Positions 53,691-62,693 of a DNA stretch of 64,000 bases are shown piece by piece; the stretch's first letter is position 1; the number at the start of each line of letters is the position of its first letter. The notes beneath the pieces are model-generated. The model had not been told where the DNA came from. It saw nothing but the letters and a program-made list of their open reading frames with translations, and made no database searches. A program made the position numbers and the translations under genes. This stretch comes from Streptomyces sp. LaPpAH-108 (GTDB lineage Bacteria > Actinomycetota > Actinomycetes > Streptomycetales > Streptomycetaceae). The stretch lies in contig NZ_KB891997.1 in assembly GCF_000373625.1 (NCBI RefSeq), positions 310,001-374,000 on the forward strand. Direction: 5' to 3'.

Positions 53691-53710
53691 GGGCGTACGG
53701 CCGTACGCCC
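53691..53710. repeat. Perfect 20-bp palindrome upstream of the DUF5996 gene
   Basis: GGGCGTACGG joined directly to its own reverse complement, followed on the plus strand by ATTTTTCC. It lies 74-93 nt upstream of the DUF5996 start in a 376-nt non-coding region. It could be an operator or the stem of a terminator; I cannot distinguish these. Confidence 0.55.
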
Positions 53711-53912
53711 ATTTTTCCACGATCCTCCGGGCCCCGCCTGTCCCCGGCCGCCCCGGCCTCCGGACCGCCGCCGACCCCGCCTCCCGGCCCTCCGCCGCCC
53801 TGCCGTATCGGGCCCACCGTGGGACCATGACGGCACAGCGATACGGGGGTGAGCTGGGGCGTGGCGCCGTGCCGATGTGCCGCTGCGGGGAGCCCCGAGC
53901 CTATAGTTTAAA

Positions 53913-53922
53913 GTTGTACAAC
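53913..53922. promoter_or_regulatory. Palindromic operator candidate before the luciferase-like gene
   Basis: GTTGTACAAC, a perfect 10-bp palindrome, within the locally AT-rich TATAGTTTAAAGTTGTACAAC, 72-81 nt before the monooxygenase start. Such short sites overlapping a -10-like TATAGT suit MarR- or TetR-type repression. Confidence 0.45.
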
Positions 53923-53993
53923 AAGGCGACGCGCGGTGTCACGACAGGCGCACGGGCCGCCGCCCCCGTCAGCGAGTCCAGGAGGAATCCAGC

Positions 53994-55217
53994 ATGGCGT
54001 CGTCCGAGACCACCGGTACGTCAGCGGCCACCGGCCAGGACCCGGCGGCCGGCCAGGACCCGCCCGGCGCGTCCGGGATGCAGTTCGGCATCTTCACGGT
54101 CGGGGACGTCACCCCCGACCCCACCACCGGACGCACCCCCACCGAGGCGGAGCGTATCCAGGCGACCGTCGCCATCGCGCGCAAGGCCGAGGAGGTCGGA
54201 CTCGACGTCTTCGCGACCGGCGAGCACCACAACCCGCCCTTCGTGCCGTCCTCGCCCACCACCCTCCTCGCCTACATCGCCGCGCAGACCGAGCGCATCA
54301 TCCTGTCGACCTCCACCACGCTGATCACCACCAACGACCCGGTGAAGATCGCCGAGGACTTCAGCGTGCTCCAGCACCTCTCCGGCGGCCGTACGGACGT
54401 CATGCTCGGCCGCGGCAACACCGGCCCGGTCTACCCCTGGTTCGGCCAGGACATCCGCGCGGCCCTCCCGCTGACCGTCGAGCACTACGACCTGCTGCGC
54501 AGGCTCTGGCGCGAGGAGACCGTGGACTGGGAGGGCAAGTTCCGCTCCGCGCTCCAGGGCTTCACGCTGGCCCCGCGCCCGCTGGACGACGTACCCCCCT
54601 TCGTCTGGCACGCCTCCATCCGCACCCCCGAGGTCGCCGAACTCGCGGCGTACTACGGCGACGGCTTCTTCGCCAACCACATCTTCTGGCCCGCCTCGCA
54701 CACCAAACAGCTGGTGAACCTCTACCGCCGCCGGTTCGCGCACTACGGCCACGGCACCCCCGAGCAGGCGATCGTCGGTCTCGGCGGCCAGGTGTTCATG
54801 CGGCCCAAGAGCCAGGACGCCATCGACGAGTTCCGCCCCTACTTCGACAACGCCCCGGTCTACGGCCACGGTCCGTCCCTCGAGGAGTTCACCGAACAGA
54901 CCCCGCTGACGGTCGGCTCACCGGACCAGGTCATCGAGAAGGCGCTGAACTTCCGCAACTACGTGGGCGATTACCAGCGCCAGCTCTTCCTCATGGACCA
55001 CGCGGGCCTCCCGCTGAAGACCGTGCTCGAACAGCTCGACCTGCTCGGCGAAGAGGTCGTACCGGTGCTCCGCAAGGAGTTCGCGGTCGGCAGGCCCGCC
55101 GACGTACCGGCCGCCCCCACCCACGCGTCCCTGCTGCGCGCCCGCCGCGCGGAGGAAGCCGAAGGGGAGAGCGGCGCGACGAAGAGCGACGACGAAGGGA
55201 ACACCGAAGCCCGATGA
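53994..55217 (+). CDS. Luciferase-like flavin monooxygenase (CE1758 type)
   Basis: A 407-residue LLM-class oxidoreductase. After a disordered N-terminus (1-28) the TIM-barrel core starts MQFGIFTVGDV; ATGEHHNPPFVPSSPTTLLAYIAAQTERIIL is the typical flavin-pocket segment, with VMLGRGNTGPVYPWFG later. The C-terminal 40 residues are Ala/Glu/Arg-rich. Its stop overlaps the start of the FMN-reductase gene (ATGA), which matches the known CE1758/CE1759 two-component pair, where the reductase supplies reduced FMN. GGAGGAA precedes the ATG. Substrate unknown. Confidence 0.9.
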   Translation: MASSETTGTSAATGQDPAAGQDPPGASGMQFGIFTVGDVTPDPTTGRTPTEAERIQATVAIARKAEEVGLDVFATGEHHNPPFVPSSPTTLLAYIAAQTERIILSTSTTLITTNDPVKIAEDFSVLQHLSGGRTDVMLGRGNTGPVYPWFGQDIRAALPLTVEHYDLLRRLWREETVDWEGKFRSALQGFTLAPRPLDDVPPFVWHASIRTPEVAELAAYYGDGFFANHIFWPASHTKQLVNLYRRRFAHYGHGTPEQAIVGLGGQVFMRPKSQDAIDEFRPYFDNAPVYGHGPSLEEFTEQTPLTVGSPDQVIEKALNFRNYVGDYQRQLFLMDHAGLPLKTVLEQLDLLGEEVVPVLRKEFAVGRPADVPAAPTHASLLRARRAEEAEGESGATKSDDEGNTEAR

Positions 55218-55822
55218 AGATCACCATCATCTCCGGCGGCCTGCGCGAGCCCTCCTCCACCCGGCTGCTCGCGGACCGCCTGGCCACGGCCGTCACCAAG
55301 GACCTGGAAGCACAGGGCGAGTCCGTCGAGCTGTCCTACGTCGAACTGCGCCCGCTGGCGCACCCCATCATGGACGCCATGCTCACCGGGTTCGCCGGAG
55401 AGGCGCTGGAGTCCGCGTTCGAGCAGATCAGGGAGGCGGACGGGGTCATCGCCGTCACGCCCGCGTTCAACGCCTCCTTCAGCGGGCTGTTCAAGTCCTT
55501 CTTCGACGTGCTCCCGGAGGAGACTCTTTCCGACATGCCCGTCCTGATCGGCGCGACCGGCGGCACCGAACGCCACTCCCTGGTCCTCGAACACGCCCTG
55601 CGCCCGATGTTCTCCTACCTCCACGCGATCGTCTCGCCCCGCCCGGTCTACGCCGCCACCGGCGACTTCGGCGCGCAGAGCGGCACGGGGCTCGGCAACC
55701 GCATCACCGAGGCCGCGGCCGACTTCACCCGTGTGCTCCGCTCCTGCGGACCGCGCTCCCGGCGCGACGCGGCCGAGGACGAACTGGCCGCCATGGAACG
55801 CCTGTTGACCGGTGACCGATAG
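55214..55822 (+). CDS. NADPH-dependent FMN reductase (CE1759 type)
   Basis: A 202-residue flavodoxin-fold reductase. The phosphate loop region is ISGGLREPSSTRLL (6-19) and the second flavin segment VTPAFNASFSGLFKSFFD is characteristic of the FMN_red family. It should supply FMNH2 to the luciferase-like monooxygenase encoded just upstream. ATG overlaps that gene's stop by 4 bp, implying translational coupling. A 16-bp terminator follows 8 nt after the stop. Confidence 0.92.
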   Translation: MKITIISGGLREPSSTRLLADRLATAVTKDLEAQGESVELSYVELRPLAHPIMDAMLTGFAGEALESAFEQIREADGVIAVTPAFNASFSGLFKSFFDVLPEETLSDMPVLIGATGGTERHSLVLEHALRPMFSYLHAIVSPRPVYAATGDFGAQSGTGLGNRITEAAADFTRVLRSCGPRSRRDAAEDELAAMERLLTGDR

Positions 55823-55830
55823 ACGGACCC

Positions 55831-55867
55831 GATGCGGGGCCGGGCGCGTGCCGCCCGGCCCCGCATC
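55831..55867 (+). terminator. Terminator after the monooxygenase/FMN reductase pair
   Basis: Perfect 16-bp inverted repeat, GATGCGGGGCCGGGCG (55831-55846) and complement (55852-55867), 5-nt loop. Confidence 0.87.
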
Positions 55868-55926
55868 CCCAAAGCAACAATTCAGGACACGTATCAAACT
55901 TTGAACCAAGCCTGAAGCGACAAATC

Positions 55927-55955
55927 TTGACGTCCTCGAACGTGGTCCGTACCTT
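55927..55955 (+). promoter_or_regulatory. Sigma-70-type promoter of the GH54 gene
   Basis: TTGACG (55927-55932), a 17-nt spacer and TACCTT (55950-55955) form a reasonable vegetative promoter about 95 nt before the GH54 start. TCAAACTTTGA at 55894-55904, a short palindrome, lies just upstream and may be a regulator site. Confidence 0.5.
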
Positions 55956-56048
55956 CCGCAACGGCTGCGACGCGTTCCGCGACGGAAACGGAACGCGCTT
56001 TCCCCGCACGCCGGTTGGAAGCACGTCCCGTCCTTCGAGGAGCAGACG

Positions 56049-57884
56049 ATGCGCCGAGAGAGATCGCTTTTACCGTCCGTCCTGGCCGCCCTGCTGCTCC
56101 TGCTGGGCTCCCTGATCGGACTCGCCGGGCGCGCGGAGGCCGCCGGTTCGCTGCCGTGCGACATCTACGGCGCGGCGGGCACCCCCTGCGTCGCCGCGCA
56201 CAGCACCACCCGCGCCCTGTTCTCCGCCTACAACGGCCCGCTCTACCAGGTCACCCGGGCGTCGGACGGCGCCACCGCCGACATCGGCGTCCTGGCGGCG
56301 GGCGGCTACGCCGACGCGGGCCGCCAGGACACCTTCTGCGGCGGCTCCACCTGTCGCATCAGCAAGGTCTACGACCAGACCACCCGTCACAACGACCTGA
56401 CCCCCGGCCCGGCGGGCACCGCCGGGATGGGCGCCGACCGGGGCGCCGACGCGAGCGAGATCGCCGTCACTGCGGGCGGCCACAAGGTCTACGGCATCTG
56501 GATCTCCCCGGGCGTCGGCTACCGCTACACCGGGGTCGCCTCCGGCGTCGCCGTCAACGGCCAGCCCGAGGGCGCCTACATGGTGGCCAGCGGCACCCAC
56601 GTCGGCTCCGCCTGCTGCTTCGACTACGGCAACGCCGAACGCACCCCGGCCGACACCGGCAACGGCCACATGGACGCCGTCTCCATCGCCACCACCTGCT
56701 ACTTCGCCCCCTGCACCGGCTCGGGCCCCTGGGTCGAGGCCGACCTGGAGAACGGCATGTTCCAGGGCGACAACGGCTCCAACCCCGCCAACCGGGGCAA
56801 CAGCAGCACGTACGTCACCGCCATGCTGAAGAACAACGGCCAGACCAAATACGCCCTCAAGGGCGGCGACTCCCAGTCCGGCGCCCTGACCACCTGGTGG
56901 GACGGCGGACTGCCCACGCGCGGCGGCTACAAGCCCATGCAGCAGGAGGGCGGCATCATCCTGGGCACCGGCGGCGACAACAGCAACTGGAACATGGGCA
57001 CGTTCTTCGAGGGCGTCATGACCGCGGGCTACCCGACCGACGCCGCCGACAACGCCGTCCAGGCCGACATCGTCTCCGTCGGCTACTCCGGCCAGACCAA
57101 CGTGCCCAACGGCCCCCAGGGCACCATCACCGGGCCCGGCAACAAGTGCGTGGACGTCGCCGCGGACGACACCGGCGTCAACGGCGCCGCCGTCCAGCTC
57201 TGGGACTGCCAGACCTACGCCGAGGACCAGCACTGGACCCACAACCCCGACGGCTCGCTCGGCACCATCGGCCGCTGCCTGGACATCAACGGCAACGGCA
57301 CCGCCAACGGCACCAAGGTCGAACTCTGGGACTGCAACGGCGTCGGCGGCCAGAAGTGGGTCCAGCAGTCGGACGGTTCGCTGCTCAACCCGCAGTCAGG
57401 GCGTTGCCTCGACTCGCCCAGCGGCGCCACCGGCAACGGCACCCGGCTCCAGATCTACGACTGCAACGGCTCGGCCGCCCAGAAGTTCGCGGTGAACGGC
57501 GGCGCCCCGGTCGCCGGGCCCGGCGGCAAGTGCGTGGACGTCGCCGCCGACGACACCGGCGTCAACGGCACGGCCGTCCAGCTGTGGGACTGCCAGACCT
57601 GGGCCGTCGACCAGCACTGGTACCACCGCAGTGACAACTCCCTGTCCACCCTGGGCCGTTGCCTGGACATCAACGGCAACGGCACGGCGAGCGGCACCCA
57701 GGTCGAGCTGTGGGACTGCAACGGGGTCGGCGGGCAGAAGTGGGTCCAGCAGGCGGACGGCTCGCTGGTGAACCCGCAGTCGGGGCGGTGCCTGGACCTT
57801 CCGGACGGCACCACGGCCAACGGCACCCGGCTGCGGATCTGGGACTGCAACGGCTCGGCGGCCCAGAAGTTCCGGCTGGGCTGA
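56049..57884 (+). CDS. Secreted GH54 alpha-L-arabinofuranosidase with two ricin-type lectin domains
   Basis: A 611-residue exported enzyme: signal peptide about 1-32 (cut near AEA), GH54/ArabFuran catalytic domain about 33-355, then two beta-trefoil ricin-B lectin domains (about 358-485 and 490-611). Glu234 in DLENG and Asp310 in GGDNS are 76 residues apart, the same spacing as the nucleophile Glu221 and acid Asp297 of Aspergillus kawachii AbfB. Paired Cys such as the CC in GSACCFDYG also fit. It should release arabinose from arabinoxylan or arabinan. Fungal GH54 enzymes carry a different arabinose-binding module; here ricin domains replace it. GAGGAG precedes the ATG. Confidence 0.92.
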   Translation: MRRERSLLPSVLAALLLLLGSLIGLAGRAEAAGSLPCDIYGAAGTPCVAAHSTTRALFSAYNGPLYQVTRASDGATADIGVLAAGGYADAGRQDTFCGGSTCRISKVYDQTTRHNDLTPGPAGTAGMGADRGADASEIAVTAGGHKVYGIWISPGVGYRYTGVASGVAVNGQPEGAYMVASGTHVGSACCFDYGNAERTPADTGNGHMDAVSIATTCYFAPCTGSGPWVEADLENGMFQGDNGSNPANRGNSSTYVTAMLKNNGQTKYALKGGDSQSGALTTWWDGGLPTRGGYKPMQQEGGIILGTGGDNSNWNMGTFFEGVMTAGYPTDAADNAVQADIVSVGYSGQTNVPNGPQGTITGPGNKCVDVAADDTGVNGAAVQLWDCQTYAEDQHWTHNPDGSLGTIGRCLDINGNGTANGTKVELWDCNGVGGQKWVQQSDGSLLNPQSGRCLDSPSGATGNGTRLQIYDCNGSAAQKFAVNGGAPVAGPGGKCVDVAADDTGVNGTAVQLWDCQTWAVDQHWYHRSDNSLSTLGRCLDINGNGTASGTQVELWDCNGVGGQKWVQQADGSLVNPQSGRCLDLPDGTTANGTRLRIWDCNGSAAQKFRLG

Positions 57885-57903
57885 GAGGGGCTGGGCCGAG
57901 AGC

Positions 57904-57947
57904 GGGCGGGGCGAGGCAGACCAGGGATGCCCTGCCTCGCCCCGCCC
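57904..57947 (+). terminator. Terminator after the GH54 gene
   Basis: Perfect 16-bp inverted repeat, GGGCGGGGCGAGGCAG (57904-57919) and complement (57932-57947), 12-nt loop. Confidence 0.8.
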
Positions 57948-58041
57948 CGCCGTGGGCCCGTCCTTCACCGGCTTCGGCGCCCGGCCCCCGCACACTGGGG
58001 GCCAGGTGTCGTATCCGGAGCCGAAGGGAACCCGTTCGCCC

Positions 58042-58836
58042 ATGCACATCGATCTCACAGGACGCACCGCGCTGGTCACCGGCTCGACCCAGGGCATCGG
58101 CGCGGCCATCGCCGCCGGACTCGCCCGCGCGGGGGCCCGCGTGGCCGTCAACGGACGCGACGCGGGCCGGGTCTCCGCCGCCATCGCGGCCCTCGCCGAG
58201 CAGGTACCGGACGGCGAGTTCACGGCCGCCGCGGCCGACGTCTCCACCGAGGAGGGCGCCGAACGGCTGAAACGCGAGCTGCCGGACGTGGACATCCTCG
58301 TCAACAACCTCGGCATCTTCGGCACCGCCGACCCGCTGGAGATCACCGACGACGAATGGCGGCGCTACTTCGAGATCAACGTCCTCGCCGCCGTCCGCCT
58401 CACCCGGCTCTACCTCCCCGGCATGACGGAGCGCCACTGGGGCCGCGTGCAGTACATCGCCAGCGACTCCGCGATCGTCATCCCCGCCGAGATGATCCAG
58501 TACGGCATGTCCAAGACCGCCCTGCTCGCGGTGAGCCGCGGCTTCGCCAAGAAGGCCGCGGGCACCGGCGTCACCGTCAACTCCGTCATCGCGGGCCCCA
58601 CCCACACCGGCGGCGTCGAGGACTTCGTCTACGAACTCGTCGACCGCGACCTGCCCTGGGACGAGGCCCAGCGCGTCTTCATGCGCGAGTACCGCCCCCA
58701 GTCCCTCCTCCAGCGCCTCATCGAGCCCGAGGAGATCGCCCACATGGTCGTCTACCTCAGCTCCGACCAGGCGTCCGCCACCACGGGCGGCGCCCTGCGC
58801 GTGGACGGCGGCTACGTGGACGCGATCCTGCCGTAG
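58042..58836 (+). CDS. Short-chain dehydrogenase/reductase (SDR)
   Basis: A 264-residue classical SDR. The nucleotide motif TGSTQGIG is at 13-20, NNLGIFG replaces the usual NNAG, and the catalytic set is Ser141, Tyr154 and Lys158 (YGMSK). The Arg in NGRD after the second strand suggests NADPH use. The C-terminus (TGGALRVDGGYVDAILP) is typical. Substrate unknown. The ATG at 58042 follows GAAGGGA at a longish distance. It is a single-gene unit with no regulator beside it. Confidence 0.9.
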   Translation: MHIDLTGRTALVTGSTQGIGAAIAAGLARAGARVAVNGRDAGRVSAAIAALAEQVPDGEFTAAAADVSTEEGAERLKRELPDVDILVNNLGIFGTADPLEITDDEWRRYFEINVLAAVRLTRLYLPGMTERHWGRVQYIASDSAIVIPAEMIQYGMSKTALLAVSRGFAKKAAGTGVTVNSVIAGPTHTGGVEDFVYELVDRDLPWDEAQRVFMREYRPQSLLQRLIEPEEIAHMVVYLSSDQASATTGGALRVDGGYVDAILP

Positions 58837-58960
58837 GCACCGGATCACGGCGGCACAACTGACCTCACATCGAACGGAGTTGGCGCCGTCCAGCCTGACG
58901 GCCGGACCCCTGGCGTGGCAGGATGCAGCCGCCACCGCCGCCCGTAGAGGAGCCCCCTCC

Positions 58961-59761
58961 GTGTCCGACGCCGAGACCCAGCCGCCCGTCATCGACACCA
59001 GCAAGCCGCACGCCGCCCGGATGTACGACTGGTACCTCGGCGGCAAGGACAACTACCCGGTGGACTGGGCTGCCGCCGAACAGGTCCAGGCGCTGTTCCC
59101 GCAGGTGCCCGAACTGGCGCGGGCCAACCGGCAGTTCATGGTGCGGGCCGCCCGCGCCGTCGCCGAACTGGGCGTACGGCAGTTCCTCGACATCGGCACC
59201 GGCATCCCGACCGACCCGAATCTGCACCAGGTCGTCCAGGCGGTCGCGCCCGAGTCCAGGATCGTCTACGTCGACAACGACCCGATCGTGCTGCGCCACG
59301 CCCAGGCCCTGCTGACCAGCGCGCCCGAGGGCCGTACCGCGTACCTCCAGGCGGACGTCCGCGAGCCCGAGAAGATCATCGAGGCCGCGCGGGAGATCCT
59401 GGACTTCGACGAGCCGGTGGCGCTCTCCATGGTCGCCCTGCTGCACCTGGTCCCCGACGAGTACGGCGCCCTCGGCCTGGTCCGCGCACTGCTCGACCCG
59501 CTCCCGGCCGGAAGCTGTCTGGTGCTCTCCCACGCCACCGCCGACACCGACCCGGACACCTGGAACGCCGTGGCCGACGTGTACCGGCGCGGCGGCACCC
59601 CGGTGGCCGTGCGCTCCCGCGCGGAGTTCGCCGCGTTCCTCGCCGGACTCGACCTGCTGGACCCGGGCATCGCGTTCGTCAGCGACTGGCGGCCCGACGC
59701 CGCCGGGCAGCGGCAGGGCGCGAGCCTCCCGCTGTACGCGGCGGTCGGCCGCAAGCCGTAG
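58961..59761 (+). CDS. DUF574-type SAM-dependent methyltransferase
   Basis: A 266-residue protein of the DUF574 (Methyltransf_19) family, abundant in Streptomyces. IDTSKPHAARMYDWYLGGKDNYPVD at the N-terminus is the family hallmark, and FLDIGTGIPT is the SAM-binding motif I, with VYVDNDP as the acidic second strand. The substrate is unknown; members often lie near signalling or morphogenetic genes. The GTG at 58961 with GAGGAG 9 nt upstream is preferred; an upstream in-frame start would add 27 unrelated residues. Confidence 0.9.
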   Translation: MSDAETQPPVIDTSKPHAARMYDWYLGGKDNYPVDWAAAEQVQALFPQVPELARANRQFMVRAARAVAELGVRQFLDIGTGIPTDPNLHQVVQAVAPESRIVYVDNDPIVLRHAQALLTSAPEGRTAYLQADVREPEKIIEAAREILDFDEPVALSMVALLHLVPDEYGALGLVRALLDPLPAGSCLVLSHATADTDPDTWNAVADVYRRGGTPVAVRSRAEFAAFLAGLDLLDPGIAFVSDWRPDAAGQRQGASLPLYAAVGRKP

Positions 59762-59889
59762 CGGGTCCGGGCGCGCGCCGGGTGAAGACCGACCCGGCGC
59801 GTATGCGCATGCCGCGCCCATGACGAGGAAAGATGGGCTCAGAGCGTTCGATCACCCCGTCGAACACACCTATGCGGAGGAGCGGACTC

Positions 59890-61530
59890 ATGCCGCACGA
59901 GCGAGCCGGCGCTCTCGCCGGTCCCGAGGACCTTGTCGACGTGGCCCGGCTGGTCACGGCGTACTACGCGCTGCACCCGGACCCGGCCGACCCGGGCCAG
60001 CGGGTCGCGTTCGGGACCTCGGGGCACCGGGGCTCGTCCCTGGCGACGGCCTTCAACGAGGACCACATCGCCGCCACCAGCCAGGCCATCTGCGAGTACC
60101 GCGCCGAGCGGGGCATCGACGGACCGCTGTTCCTCGGCGCCGACACGCACGCCCTCTCGGAGCCCGCGAAGGTCACCGCCCTGGAGGTGTTCGCCGCCAA
60201 CGGCGTCACCGTCCTGATCGACAGCGAGGACGGCTACACGCCCACCCCCGCCGTCTCCCTCGCGATCCTCACCCACAACCGGGACCGCACGACGGGCCTC
60301 GCGGACGGCGTGGTCGTCACGCCCTCGCACAACCCGCCCGCCGACGGCGGCTTCAAGTACAACCCGCCGAACGGCGGCCCGGCGGGATCGGACGCCACCT
60401 CCTGGATCCAGGACCGCGCCAACCAGATCATCGCGGGCGGCCTGAAGGACGTACGCCGCATCCCGTACGCCCACGCGCTCGCCGCCGACACCACCGGGCG
60501 GTACGACTTCCTCGGCGCCTACGTCCGCGAGCTGCCCAGCGTGCTGAACCTGGACGCGGTGCGCGACGCGGGGCTGCGGATCGGCGCCGACCCGCTCGGC
60601 GGCGCCTCCGTCGCGTACTGGGGCCGGATCGCCGACGCGCACGGCATCGACCTCACCGTGGTCAATCCGCACACCGACCCCACCTGGCGGTTCATGACGC
60701 TGGACTGGGACGGCAAGATCCGCATGGACTGCTCCTCGCCGTACGCGATGGCCTCGCTCATCGAGCAGCGCGACCGGTTCGCGCTGGCCACCGGCAACGA
60801 CGCCGATGCCGACCGGCACGGCATCGTCACCCCGGACGCCGGTCTGATGAACCCCAACCACTACCTCGCGGTCGCCATCGGCTACCTCTACCAGAACCGC
60901 GACCAGTGGCCGCAGTCGACCGGCATCGGCAAGACCCTCGTCTCGTCCTCGATGATCGACCGGGTGGCCGCCGACCTCGGCCGCCGTCTGGTCGAAGTCC
61001 CGGTCGGCTTCAAGTGGTTCGTGGACGGCCTGCTCAGCGGCGACCTCGGCTTCGGCGGCGAGGAGTCGGCGGGCGCGTCCTTCCTGCGCCGTGACGGCTC
61101 GGTGTGGACCACCGACAAGGACGGCATCCTGCTCGCCCTGCTCGCCTCCGAGATCACCGCCGTCACCGGCCGCACCCCCTCCGCGCACTACACGGACCTC
61201 ACCGAGCGCTTCGGCGAACCCGCCTACGCCCGCATCGACGCCCCCGCCACCCGCGAGCAGAAGGCCCTGCTGGCCAAGCTCTCCCCGGCCCAGGTCACCG
61301 CCGACACCCTCGCGGGCGAACCCGTCACCGCCGTCCTCACCGAGGCGCCCGGCAACGGCGCCCCCATCGGCGGCATCAAGGTCACCACCGAGAACGCCTG
61401 GTTCGCGGCGCGGCCCTCGGGCACCGAGGACGTGTACAAGGTGTACGCCGAGTCCTTCCTCGGCCCGGACCATCTGGCCCGGGTGCAGGAGGAGGCGCAG
61501 GCGGTGGTGCTGGCGGCGCTGGGCGACTGA
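59890..61530 (+). CDS. pgm: Phosphoglucomutase, alpha-D-glucose-phosphate specific
   Basis: A 546-residue phosphohexomutase, the same length as E. coli Pgm. The phosphoserine loop VVVTPSHNP places the active-site Ser at 146, identical to E. coli numbering. GNDADADRHG is the metal-binding loop, GGEESAG the sugar-binding loop and RPSGTEDVYK the phosphate-binding loop. It interconverts glucose 1-phosphate and glucose 6-phosphate, linking glycogen and trehalose metabolism to glycolysis. GGAGGAG 8 nt before the ATG at 59890 fixes the start; an in-frame ATG at 59833 is less likely. The maltokinase-cap-like gene nearby fits a storage-glucan theme. Confidence 0.96.
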   Translation: MPHERAGALAGPEDLVDVARLVTAYYALHPDPADPGQRVAFGTSGHRGSSLATAFNEDHIAATSQAICEYRAERGIDGPLFLGADTHALSEPAKVTALEVFAANGVTVLIDSEDGYTPTPAVSLAILTHNRDRTTGLADGVVVTPSHNPPADGGFKYNPPNGGPAGSDATSWIQDRANQIIAGGLKDVRRIPYAHALAADTTGRYDFLGAYVRELPSVLNLDAVRDAGLRIGADPLGGASVAYWGRIADAHGIDLTVVNPHTDPTWRFMTLDWDGKIRMDCSSPYAMASLIEQRDRFALATGNDADADRHGIVTPDAGLMNPNHYLAVAIGYLYQNRDQWPQSTGIGKTLVSSSMIDRVAADLGRRLVEVPVGFKWFVDGLLSGDLGFGGEESAGASFLRRDGSVWTTDKDGILLALLASEITAVTGRTPSAHYTDLTERFGEPAYARIDAPATREQKALLAKLSPAQVTADTLAGEPVTAVLTEAPGNGAPIGGIKVTTENAWFAARPSGTEDVYKVYAESFLGPDHLARVQEEAQAVVLAALGD

Positions 61531-61550
61531 GGCTTTTACCGAGGGGGCAC

Positions 61551-61580
61551 GGGCCGAGAGGGCGCGGGCCGAGAGGGCGC
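61551..61580 (+). repeat. Two tandem 15-bp repeats after pgm
   Basis: GGGCCGAGAGGGCGC occurs twice head to tail (61551-61565 and 61566-61580) between the convergent ends of pgm and the esterase gene. A third, partial copy flanks each side. Confidence 0.6.
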
Positions 61581-61598
61581 GGGCGCGGTGAGGCGGGT

Positions 61599-62504
61599 TC
61601 AGCGCCTGCCGTGTCCGCGCCCCGTCGCCGCGAGCACGGCCTGGGCCATCGCCGCCTCGCCGCGCGCGTTGGGGTGCGCCGGGGCGGCGGGCGCGGCCGG
61701 CTGCAGCGGCTCGATCCAGCGGTCCTCGGGCGCCTTGCACATGTCGTGGCCGACGGTGGGGCCGTAGGTGTCGACATACTCGACCCGGTTCCAGGCCGCG
61801 ACCAGCCGCAGCATCAGGTTGAGCCGCTTCTCCGTGTCCCGCAGATAGGGGAAGTCACCGCGCGCGAACGGCACGGCGGGGAAGCAGCCCGTGCCGTCGT
61901 CGGGCAGCAGATCCGGATACCCCACGAGCAGGACCCGTGCGTGCGGCGCCCGTGCGCGGACGGCCCGCAGCACCCGGTCGATCTTCGGCGCGGTACGCGC
62001 CACGGTCACCGCCAACTCGTCGTACCCGGAGGCCCGGTAGGACCGCTCACACGGATTGCCGTCCGGGTCCTGCGCGCCGAGTTTCGCGCAGGTGGAGATG
62101 ATCGAGCCGAAGCCGACGTCGTTCCCGCCGATCTGCACGGTGACGAGGTCGGTCTTCCGTGTGAGCGCGTCGAGTTGAGGCGGATTGGTCCCCTGCGCCT
62201 GCCACATCTCCGCCGTCGTGGCCCCCGAACAGCTCACGTCGACGAAGTCGTCCACCCGTCTCCGCTCCGCCACCAGCGAGGGGTAGTTCTGATCGGACCG
62301 CGCACAACTCGCGTCCACCTGACGGGGGATGAGCGGCCCGGAGGTGTAGGAATCCCCGAGCGCCGCATAACGGACCTGCCCGTGCCCGGGATGCGCCGCC
62401 GCCGGAACCACCGACCCGGCGACCAGCGCACAACCCCCCAGCACCGCACCCAGCAGACCGAGCGGCCTGCGTGAAGTGCCCTGTTTCCGTCCGCGGTTCG
62501 CCAT
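61599..62504 (-). CDS. Secreted SGNH/GDSL esterase-lipase
   Basis: A 301-residue exported hydrolase: signal peptide about 1-37 (LLGAVLGGCALVAGSVVPAAA), then GDSYTSG with nucleophile Ser52, the oxyanion Gly/Asn in IGGNDVGF, and the catalytic His277 in AHPNARGEAAM. Six cysteines in the mature part match the three disulfides of Streptomyces lipases of the SCO1725 type. It should hydrolyse short- to medium-chain esters or lipids outside the cell. GGGAGGA stands 6 nt before the ATG. It is convergent with pgm. Confidence 0.92.
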   Translation of the reverse strand: MANRGRKQGTSRRPLGLLGAVLGGCALVAGSVVPAAAHPGHGQVRYAALGDSYTSGPLIPRQVDASCARSDQNYPSLVAERRRVDDFVDVSCSGATTAEMWQAQGTNPPQLDALTRKTDLVTVQIGGNDVGFGSIISTCAKLGAQDPDGNPCERSYRASGYDELAVTVARTAPKIDRVLRAVRARAPHARVLLVGYPDLLPDDGTGCFPAVPFARGDFPYLRDTEKRLNLMLRLVAAWNRVEYVDTYGPTVGHDMCKAPEDRWIEPLQPAAPAAPAHPNARGEAAMAQAVLAATGRGHGRR

Positions 62505-62693
62505 GGAGTCCTCCCGAACTGACAGGCCATCACTTGCGACCGGGTCTGTATACCGCCGGGTAGGTCCAGGGAGCCAGACGCGTGAACACACTTTCCGCAC
62601 AGGGGGGTTGGCCAGCCTTCACACCCCGGGGCGGCGGAGAGCCCTGTGGAACACTGCGGACGTTCGCACGCGTCGAGGAGGAGCAGTACCCGC

